Below, one piece after another: positions 6,349 through 11,781 of a stretch of 11,781 nucleotides of DNA. The notes below the pieces were generated by a model. That model was not told the origin of the DNA. It did not search any database and was given only the letters and a program-made list of their open reading frames with translations. A program made the translations under genes and the position numbers. The stretch is from an uncultured Gammaproteobacteria bacterium (GTDB lineage: Bacteria; Pseudomonadota; Gammaproteobacteria; Pseudomonadales; Pseudohongiellaceae): positions 1-11,781 of the forward strand of contig CAISYX010000362.1 in assembly GCA_903889815.1 (NCBI GenBank), written 5' to 3'. Within the stretch, counting starts at the first letter, position 1; each line of letters opens with the position of its first letter.

Positions 6349-7389
6349 ATGCGCAAGGCTCTCTCCTTCTCTGCATTCTCACTGCTGGTCCTCTCTCTCT
6401 TCGTCTCCTGCGAGACGGTGGGCTATTACGGGCAGGCTGCGAAGGGACAGATGTCCCTTCTGCTCGGCAGGCAGCAAATCGACTCCCTTCTGCAAACGCC
6501 AGACCTTGATGCAGAGACCCGTCGCAAGCTCCAGTTGGTGCTGGACGTGCGTGACTTCGCCGCCCGGGACCTGCATTTGCCGGCAGGCGACAGTTATCTC
6601 AGCTTCACGGCACTGGAGCAGCCCTTTGTGCTTTGGAACGTCTTTGCAGCGCCGGAGTTTTCCACGGAGCCAACCCAGTGGTGCTATCCCATTGCGGGCT
6701 GCGTGTCTTATCGCGGTTACTTTCGGGAAGAGGCTGCACAGCGCTTTGCCGCCGAATTGACCGCGAAGGGGCTGGATGTCTACAGCGGCGGTGTCGATGC
6801 CTATTCAACGCTGGGCTGGTTTGATGACCCGCTCACCAGCGCCGTTCTGCGTCGTCCCGATCATCGGCTGGTCGCGCTGTTGTTTCACGAACTCGCCCAT
6901 CAGCGCCTCTATCTGCCCGGCGACACCATGTTCAACGAGAGTTTTGCCACCTTTGTGGAGCAGGAGGGGTTGCGTCGCTGGCTTGAGCGTCATCCGCAAG
7001 GGGGTCTGGGCGAACAGATCGAGCGGGAGAATCGCATGCAGGAAGCGTTTGTTGCGCTGGCCACCACGCACAGAGACGCTCTGACGACGCTCTATGCCCA
7101 GGCGCTGACAGCGGAGGAAAAGCGCGCGGGCAAGCAGGCTGTTCAAGATGCCATGCGTGCGGAATATGCACAGCTGCGAGAGACTTGGGATTACAACGGC
7201 TACGATCGCTGGTTTGCCGGCCCTTTGAACAACGCTCAGTTGGCAACAGTCGCGTCATACAACGTGCTGGTGCCCTTCTTTGTGGACATGCTGGCTGCAG
7301 TCGATGGGGACCTTGCGCGCTTCTACCTCGAGGTGGAGGCCATCATGAAACTGCCCGCCGCTGAGCGCGAGCGGCTGTTGCCGCGCTGA
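6349..7389 (+). CDS. Predicted zinc aminopeptidase, lipoprotein (COG4324-type)
   Basis: This 346-residue protein resembles the uncharacterised predicted-aminopeptidase family (COG4324, PF10023). The N-terminus has a hydrophobic segment (about 6-19) ending in LFVSC, so Cys21 is the likely lipid-modified residue; Phe at -3 is unusual for a lipobox. The metal site is HELAH (180-184), followed by NESFATFVE (196-204), where Glu197 or Glu204 could be the third zinc ligand. A motif like WCYPIAGCVSYRGYF (111-125) is also family-typical. GGAG (6340-6343), five bases before the ATG, is the ribosome-binding site. It lies 18 bases behind the glutaminyl cyclase gene and both products are exported, so they may act on the same envelope peptides. 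Peptidase activity is predicted from the motif, not shown for this protein. It converges on the TPR gene across 22 bases with no visible terminator. Confidence 0.87.
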   Translation: MRKALSFSAFSLLVLSLFVSCETVGYYGQAAKGQMSLLLGRQQIDSLLQTPDLDAETRRKLQLVLDVRDFAARDLHLPAGDSYLSFTALEQPFVLWNVFAAPEFSTEPTQWCYPIAGCVSYRGYFREEAAQRFAAELTAKGLDVYSGGVDAYSTLGWFDDPLTSAVLRRPDHRLVALLFHELAHQRLYLPGDTMFNESFATFVEQEGLRRWLERHPQGGLGEQIERENRMQEAFVALATTHRDALTTLYAQALTAEEKRAGKQAVQDAMRAEYAQLRETWDYNGYDRWFAGPLNNAQLATVASYNVLVPFFVDMLAAVDGDLARFYLEVEAIMKLPAAERERLLPR

Positions 7390-7411
7390 AGCGAGGCGAG
7401 TGGCGAAGCAC

Positions 7412-8116
7412 TTACTGGCTCTGTGAAGGCGTCGGCTGCTGCGCCAGGCGTGCTTCCAGAGAGCTGACCAGGTCCTTGTAGAAATCCGAGGCAGTGTCGA
7501 TGGTGGCTGCCGCGCGATACTGCGCCAGGGCCTCTTCAAGGCGCCCCATGTCTTCATACATCCGGCCCAGCGACCGATGCAGATAGGCATCCTCGGGCAT
7601 GACTTTCAGCGCCTGCAGATAAACCTGCGCCGCTTCGTCCGCAAATCCTGCATTGAAATAGGTATTGCCCATCACATAGATCTGCGAGGCATTCTTCGGG
7701 TCTTGCTCGATGGCTCGCAGGTCCACCGGCAGGGCCTCTGCAAAACGCTGTTCATCCCGCAACAACTGCCCGAGTGTATTGAGGGCGGCGATCAGCCCTG
7801 CCGAGGGCTCCTTCTGCAGATCGATGAAGCGCTGGAACATGGGAATGGCCTCCAGATAGCGCTTCTGGAAATACAGGATGTTGGCGAGATTGCGATAGGC
7901 ATCGGCGAAGTTCGGATCTGCCGTGATGGACAGCTGATACTCCGTGATGGCCTCGTCGTGGCGTTCAAGATTGTTGTAGGTGTTGCCGCGCCGGTAGTGG
8001 CGCTGGCCAAGTTCCTGATCAACAACTGTGCCGGCCTGCTGGGCGATTCCTTGTGAAGCGCCAGTCAGCAGAAGCAGACATGTCAGCAGTAGAATCAGGG
8101 GGCGGTTCATGTTCAT
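7412..8116 (-). CDS. Exported tetratricopeptide repeat protein
   Basis: A 234-residue protein with a signal peptide (hydrophobic core about 6-19, probable cleavage near GIA/QQ at 25-26) is followed by about five TPR-like helix pairs (roughly 39-72, 73-106, 107-141, 143-176, 177-210), recognisable by alternating Tyr/Gly/Ala/Pro patterns such as EAITEYQLSITADPNF (55-70). A short Gln/Ser/Pro tail ends it. No catalytic motif is visible; TPR arrays are protein-binding scaffolds, and no partner can be named. GAGG (complement of 8127-8130) lies ten bases before the ATG at 8116 and overlaps the stop codon of the upstream SelD fusion, so translation is probably coupled. A second ATG two codons later (8110) is possible but further from that site. 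Confidence 0.85.
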   Translation of the reverse strand: MNMNRPLILLLTCLLLLTGASQGIAQQAGTVVDQELGQRHYRRGNTYNNLERHDEAITEYQLSITADPNFADAYRNLANILYFQKRYLEAIPMFQRFIDLQKEPSAGLIAALNTLGQLLRDEQRFAEALPVDLRAIEQDPKNASQIYVMGNTYFNAGFADEAAQVYLQALKVMPEDAYLHRSLGRMYEDMGRLEEALAQYRAAATIDTASDFYKDLVSSLEARLAQQPTPSQSQ

Positions 8117-8128
8117 TGCGTAGCTACC

Positions 8129-10375
8129 TCAGGTGGCCGGAGTGTTTTCTTGCAGCGCGACAAGCGTTGCGCCGCTGTCTGCTCGAGTCACCACGCCAAT
8201 GCAGACGGCCGCGTGATAACCCGCGGCGTGCAGGGCATTGAGACATGATTGTTCCTGATCCGGGCTGACGGCAGCCAGCAGGCCACCGGAAGTCTGGGGG
8301 TCATAAAGCATTTGCACAAGGGGGGAGTCTGCCAGGTGTTGGGCGCTGCGCAGCACCTCGGCGTGGCGCGCGTTGTCGCCATGCAGCGAGCTGTGCCAGC
8401 CTTGTTCAAGGCACCGCAAGGCCCCGTCGAGCACCGGCAGCGCCGACAGCCAAAGTGTCAGTTCAGTGCCTTTCGTTCCACACATCTCCCGAAGATGTCC
8501 CAGCAGTCCGAAGCCCGTGACATCGGTGCAGGCGTGCGCGCCGTGTTGCAGGAAGATCTGTGCTGCGAGTTGGCTGGACTGCTGCATCTGGTCCAGTGCC
8601 GGCGCGATCCAGCGTTGTCTGGCCTGGTAGCGCATGTCTGCGGCGAACAGTGTTCCGGTTCCAAGGGCCTTGCACATAATGAGTCGGTCGCCAGTTTGAA
8701 GACCGGTCTTGCGCAGCAGCTTGTCAGCATCCGCGAAGGCGTTCACGCTCAGGCCGAAACTCAGCTCGCCGGCCTCGCCCGAGTGACCTCCAATCAGGGC
8801 CGTGTTGTGGGCATTGAGTACCTCGGTACAGCCGGTCATCACTTGCAACATCTGGTCTTCCATGATGTCTGCCGCCGCATGAGGCAGGCTGACTATGGCC
8901 AGTGCGCTGTGGGCAGTGGCTCCCATGGCATGAATGTCGCCAAGGCAATGCACCGTGGCAATGCGCGCAAAAAGATACGGATCGTTCACGAATGCTCGAA
9001 AATGATCGACGGTCTGCAGCAGTACGCGCTTGTCGTCAATTCGAACAATGGAGGCATCTTCGGTGCTGCCGTGGGCGCTGAGTATATCGTTGTGCGTGCA
9101 GGGGTGCAGATTGGTCAGCACGCTGCTGAGCATGTGGCTGCTGACTTTTCCCGCACAGCCGGCGCAGCGCAGGTCCTGGGCCTGCGCTGGCGGCGCGGGC
9201 CTCGTGTATCTCGCCACGAAGCGCTTGTCGATCCAGTCCTTCCAGCGCCATGCCCAGTGGCCCTGAACCGCCCATTGGCCCCGGGTAGCGATGGCTTGTT
9301 CGTTGCCGGTGTACAACAGTGCCAGCGCCTTGGTCTGCGGCGAATAGGGCAGCAAGGGTTCTTCCTGGGCGAAGCGTCTGAGATTGCGCGCCAGCGGCAT
9401 CCCCTGGCGAACCGCAAAGACACCCGCCTTGGGGCGTGGTTGTCCGGCGATGGCGGCGATGTCGCCGGCAGCGAAGACGAAGGGATGACTAAGGGATTGC
9501 AGGCGATTGTTTACTCGCACGAACCCTTTGGAGTCGAGCGCCAGGCCAGTGGACTTCAGCCAGGGCGCGGCGGCGGCGCCGGTAGCGATGATCGTGGCAT
9601 TGCACACAAGGCTGCTTGCCTGACTCTCACGACCGGGAACGTTGTCTTGCACATGCAGCTGGCTGGCTTCCACAGCCAGCACGCGACAATTCAGACGCAC
9701 GTCTATGTCGCGTTCCTGCAGCGTGTGCAAGGCCAGCGCTCCGGCCTTGGCAGCAAGCCCCCACAATAGACGAGGTCGCCCGCACACCAGCACGATCCGC
9801 AGCGACAACCTGAGCCCTCGACTCGTGTGCAGATGTTCCTGTATCGCGCATGCCAGCTCCACGCTGGCGGGTCCGCCGCCAACAATCGCAAGCGTGTATT
9901 GCTGACCCGCCGCAAGGGCAGCGTCATAGTCACGCTGGATCAGTTCCCAGCGCTCCATGAAGGCAGCCAGGGGTTTGACGCTGATGGCGTAGCGGTCGGC
10001 GCCGGGGATGGCGCTGCTGTCGGGTTGCGAGCCCAGATTGAGAGAAAGGATGTCGAAATGCACCACTGGCCGCCCTGCGCAGTGCAGGACGTGATTCACC
10101 AGGTCAAATTCCTCGACATTGGTCTGAATCAACCGCGCGCCGGCCATTTGCGCCAGCGGGCGCAGATCAATCAGGAAGTCGTCTTCCCGGGCGTGCCCGG
10201 TGATGAAAGCCGGCAAGGCGCCGGAGTAGGGCGTGTCCACATCACGGGAGATCAGCGTGACATCAAGACCCGGCACGGGGCTTTTGGCCAGGCTCATGAG
10301 CACAGCCAGATGGCTGTGCCCGCCGCCGAGCAGGACCAGGCGCTTCTTCGCGGGGGCGGAATGTCGGTGCTTCAT
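8129..10375 (-). CDS. selD: NADH-dehydrogenase-like flavoprotein fused to selenide, water dikinase (SelD)
   Basis: A 748-residue two-domain protein. Residues 1-390 form a pyridine-nucleotide-disulfide-oxidoreductase-type flavoprotein: FAD-binding LLGGGHSH (15-22), a second dinucleotide-binding VGGGPASVE (165-173) and FAAGDIAAI (301-309). Residues 400-748 form SelD, which makes selenophosphate from selenide and ATP. Cys407 and Lys410 in RCAGCAGK match the catalytic Cys17 and Lys20 of E. coli SelD; E. coli Cys19 is not kept, but another cysteine precedes (Cys404). Metal/ATP-site acids are present: Asp440, Asp457, Asp480 and Asp618 (DVTGFG), plus DPQTSGG (692-698). Codon 407 is TGT, so the enzyme uses cysteine, not selenocysteine. 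Such fusions are known in bacteria; the flavoprotein may supply reduced selenium (inference). No clear ribosome-binding site precedes the ATG. No selA, selB, selU or selC is in the window. It follows the citrate-synthase homologue by 47 bases without a terminator. Confidence 0.93.
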   Translation of the reverse strand: MKHRHSAPAKKRLVLLGGGHSHLAVLMSLAKSPVPGLDVTLISRDVDTPYSGALPAFITGHAREDDFLIDLRPLAQMAGARLIQTNVEEFDLVNHVLHCAGRPVVHFDILSLNLGSQPDSSAIPGADRYAISVKPLAAFMERWELIQRDYDAALAAGQQYTLAIVGGGPASVELACAIQEHLHTSRGLRLSLRIVLVCGRPRLLWGLAAKAGALALHTLQERDIDVRLNCRVLAVEASQLHVQDNVPGRESQASSLVCNATIIATGAAAAPWLKSTGLALDSKGFVRVNNRLQSLSHPFVFAAGDIAAIAGQPRPKAGVFAVRQGMPLARNLRRFAQEEPLLPYSPQTKALALLYTGNEQAIATRGQWAVQGHWAWRWKDWIDKRFVARYTRPAPPAQAQDLRCAGCAGKVSSHMLSSVLTNLHPCTHNDILSAHGSTEDASIVRIDDKRVLLQTVDHFRAFVNDPYLFARIATVHCLGDIHAMGATAHSALAIVSLPHAAADIMEDQMLQVMTGCTEVLNAHNTALIGGHSGEAGELSFGLSVNAFADADKLLRKTGLQTGDRLIMCKALGTGTLFAADMRYQARQRWIAPALDQMQQSSQLAAQIFLQHGAHACTDVTGFGLLGHLREMCGTKGTELTLWLSALPVLDGALRCLEQGWHSSLHGDNARHAEVLRSAQHLADSPLVQMLYDPQTSGGLLAAVSPDQEQSCLNALHAAGYHAAVCIGVVTRADSGATLVALQENTPAT

Positions 10376-10422
10376 GCCAGCGTCACTTGCGTGTGCAGTA
10401 CTTCGGTTGCCCGGCGTGACAC

Positions 10423-11544
10423 TCAGAGGGAACGGATGTCCGATCCGGTGTACAGGGCGCTAGGTCGCATGATCCTGTTGTCGATGCGCGACTCCAGGAA
10501 GTGCGCGAGCCAGCCTACACTGCGTGCCATGGCGAAGCCAGCGGTGAAGTAGGTGGCGGGAATGCCGATCGCGAGGTTTACGGGGCCTTTGTAGAACTCC
10601 AGGTTGGCCCAGACTTCCTTGCCCTTTTTCTGCATTTCGGCATTGAATTCTTTCTCAATTTCCTTGAGCGTCATGAACACATTTTCGAAATCTGTGCCTT
10701 TGCAGAGCGCTTCCGCCATGGGCTTGAGGATTGCGGCGCGGGGGTCCAGCTTCTTGTATTCGCGGTGACCCATGCCCATCAGACGGCCTTTGTTGGCCAG
10801 CAGGTCCAGCACGTAGGCACGGGCCTTGTCGGGCGAGCCTACTTTGATGGCCTCGTTCAGTGCCGCTTCATCGGCGCCGCCGTGCAGCGTGCCATACAGA
10901 GCACCGACTGCGGATGAGAGTGCTGATTCGACCGGCGCCAGGGTGCTTGCGGTCACGCGACAGGTGAACGTGCCGGCATTGAAACTGTGCTCCAGCTGCA
11001 GAATCTGCAGACGCGCCAGGCAATGCACATGCTCGGGCGTTGCAGGTCTGTTGTGGAACATGGTCAGGAAGTTGGCGAGATACTGTTTGTCGGCATCATA
11101 GACAGGCACCTCGTTGGCGACCTGCAGACGACGGAAGGTGGCGAGCAAGGTCGGAATCTTGGCAACTACCGACAGGCCACGGTAGCCGTCAGGGTTCGTG
11201 AACGGCAGCTCCTGCGGGCCGATGGGTGCTGTGTTGAGCATGGGAATCATCGTCTGCAACATGCGCATTGTGTGCAGATCACGAGGCAGGCTCTGCAGTG
11301 TCGCTATTTCGCTTGCACTCAAGGCCCCATTGCGCTGCAGGTAATGCTGCAGTCGTACCTCTTCCTCGGGGCTCGCCAGCTCGCCGAAAAGCACCAGCCA
11401 CACGACGCGGGTGAAGGACTGCGGCACCAGTTGTTCGATTGTGTAGCCGCGATAACTCAAACGGCCGATGTCACCTTCCACGTTGCTGATGCTGGTTTCG
11501 TCGGCGATGACGCCTTCAAGGCCTTTGGAGTATTCGACAGTCAT
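10423..11544 (-). CDS. Citrate synthase family protein with Asp-to-Glu change at the catalytic position
   Basis: This 373-residue protein matches citrate/2-methylcitrate synthases of the shorter bacterial type, which condense an acyl-CoA with oxaloacetate. The N-terminus (YSKGLEGVIADETSIS, 5-20) and RGYTIEQL (32-39) are typical. Substrate residues kept, with E. coli GltA equivalents: His186 (229), His221 in LHGGADE (264), His260 in GHREYK (305), Arg269 in DPRA (314), Arg341 (387) and Arg360 (407). The catalytic base Asp362 of E. coli (NVDFYSG) is replaced by Glu316 (NLEFYKG; codon GAG, complement of 10597-10599). Other drift: NAGTF for NASTF, HGGADE for HGGANE, RPS for RPR. AAGGA (complement of 11552-11556) sits seven bases before the ATG. 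No sdh or prp genes adjoin. It may be a paralogue with altered acyl-CoA specificity or reduced activity. Its divergent neighbour is a LysR regulator. Confidence 0.88.
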   Translation of the reverse strand: MTVEYSKGLEGVIADETSISNVEGDIGRLSYRGYTIEQLVPQSFTRVVWLVLFGELASPEEEVRLQHYLQRNGALSASEIATLQSLPRDLHTMRMLQTMIPMLNTAPIGPQELPFTNPDGYRGLSVVAKIPTLLATFRRLQVANEVPVYDADKQYLANFLTMFHNRPATPEHVHCLARLQILQLEHSFNAGTFTCRVTASTLAPVESALSSAVGALYGTLHGGADEAALNEAIKVGSPDKARAYVLDLLANKGRLMGMGHREYKKLDPRAAILKPMAEALCKGTDFENVFMTLKEIEKEFNAEMQKKGKEVWANLEFYKGPVNLAIGIPATYFTAGFAMARSVGWLAHFLESRIDNRIMRPSALYTGSDIRSL

Positions 11545-11598
11545 TTCTCGATCCTTCTCTGCGCTGTGTGCATGTCCGAACGGGCATGGCTGACAGCT

Positions 11599-11627
11599 AT
11601 TATAGGAATGGCCATTTTGACGGTAAA
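11599..11627 (-). promoter_or_regulatory. Promoter for the citrate-synthase/selD/TPR operon
   Basis: Read on the minus strand: TTTACC (complement of 11622-11627), exactly 17 bases, then a perfect TATAAT (complement of 11599-11604). Transcription would start near 11592, giving a leader of roughly 48 bases. This is the best sigma-70 match in the window. Confidence 0.7.
11607..11616. promoter_or_regulatory. 10-bp palindrome between divergent promoters, candidate regulator site
   Basis: AATGGCCATT is a perfect palindrome lying in the spacer of the minus-strand promoter and just upstream of the plus-strand -35. A regulator bound here would cover both promoters. The divergent LysR protein is the natural candidate, but the site is short and not a textbook T-N11-A box. 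Confidence 0.3.
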
Positions 11628-11645
11628 ATTAGCACGACTTATTGG
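11617..11645 (+). promoter_or_regulatory. Candidate promoter for the LysR-family gene
   Basis: TTGACG (11617-11622), 17 bases, TATTGG (11640-11645). The -35 matches in five of six bases and the -10 is weak, as expected for a regulated promoter. Base 11622 belongs to both this -35 and the minus-strand -35, so the two promoters compete for the same DNA. Confidence 0.45.
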
Positions 11646-11704
11646 CGATTAAGGTATGCTTATGAAAATTGGCTCGTAGCGACACAGGCAAGAGACTCCC
11701 CGGC

Positions 11705-11781
11705 ATGTTGTCTTCACATCTGGAAATCCATGAAATTCGTGTCTTCAAGACCGTTTGCGATACCGGCGGCTTCAAGTCGGC
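11705..11781 (+). CDS. LysR-family transcriptional regulator, N-terminus (cut by window end)
   Basis: Only the first 25 codons are visible, running off the right edge. HLEIHEIRVFKTVCDTGGFK (residues 5-24) fits the start of the LysR winged helix-turn-helix, where a motif like LRVFxxVxETGGFSxAA leads into the recognition helix. The start at ATG 11705 has only a weak purine stretch upstream (near 11690). The divergent arrangement with the citrate-synthase operon and the shared 160-base control region suggest it regulates that operon; the inducer is unknown. With so few residues the family call rests on one motif and on gene arrangement. Confidence 0.75.
   Translation, partial: MLSSHLEIHEIRVFKTVCDTGGFKS

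Noticed and set aside
7390..7411. Possible bidirectional terminator between the aminopeptidase and TPR genes
   Set aside because: Only a four-base AGTG/CACT pairing is present, with no T run on either strand.
8249..9769. A 506-codon open frame on the plus strand opposite the selD fusion
   Set aside because: It lies wholly antisense to a gene whose flavoprotein and SelD motifs are complete, its translation shows no recognisable domain, and such frames are common opposite GC-rich coding sequence.
8129..10375. Selenocysteine codon in SelD
   Set aside because: The catalytic position is a normal Cys codon (TGT, complement of 9155-9157) and no in-frame TGA occurs before the stop.
10376..10422. 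Possible terminator between the citrate-synthase homologue and the selD fusion
   Set aside because: Only a five-base GTCAC/GTGAC pairing across a long loop is visible, so an operon is more likely.

Overview
The window looks like a chromosomal stretch of a GC-rich, probably aquatic gammaproteobacterium. This is inferred from protein style: a DUF445 membrane protein, a TonB-system-like ExbD, a SelD fused to an NADH-dehydrogenase-like flavoprotein, a two-domain aldolase/dehydrogenase and a LysR regulator. The species cannot be named from the sequence. I see no rRNA, tRNA, CRISPR array, insertion sequence or prophage gene. Coding is dense and the largest gene-free gaps are about 160 to 260 bases.

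Layout, left half. The 3' end of a DUF445 membrane protein (2-394, +) is followed by a more AT-rich gap holding an 18-bp near-perfect palindrome and a candidate promoter, then a TetR-family regulator (632-1216, +) with a strong hairpin behind it. Next comes a lone exbD (1474-1890, +) with its own candidate promoter, a roughly 165-base leader with dyad symmetry, and a canonical intrinsic terminator. Then comes a tight pair: a 660-residue class II aldolase/short-chain dehydrogenase fusion (2006-3988, +) and mtnA, methylthioribose-1-phosphate isomerase (3998-5101, +). These two would carry out successive steps of a dihydroxyacetone-phosphate (DHAP) shunt that disposes of the 5-deoxypentose or methylthiopentose by-products of SAM enzymes.

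Layout, middle. A HIT-family hydrolase (5102-5449, -) abuts mtnA stop to stop. Divergent from it is a two-gene unit for exported proteins: a secreted glutaminyl-peptide cyclotransferase (5557-6330, +) and a predicted lipoprotein aminopeptidase with an HELAH motif (6349-7389, +).

Layout, right half. Three genes on the minus strand look like one operon, in transcription order: a divergent citrate-synthase-family enzyme (11544-10423), the flavoprotein-SelD fusion (10375-8129) and an exported TPR protein (8116-7412). Divergent from the operon, the first 25 codons of a LysR-type regulator (11705 to the edge, +) are visible. The two candidate promoters between them share their -35 region and surround a 10-bp palindrome, the usual layout for a LysR regulator acting on its neighbour.

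The two most interesting points are the aldolase-dehydrogenase/mtnA pair as a candidate DHAP shunt with a built-in aldehyde-processing domain, and the citrate-synthase homologue, in which the position of the catalytic aspartate (NVDFYSG in E. coli) reads Glu316 (NLEFYKG).
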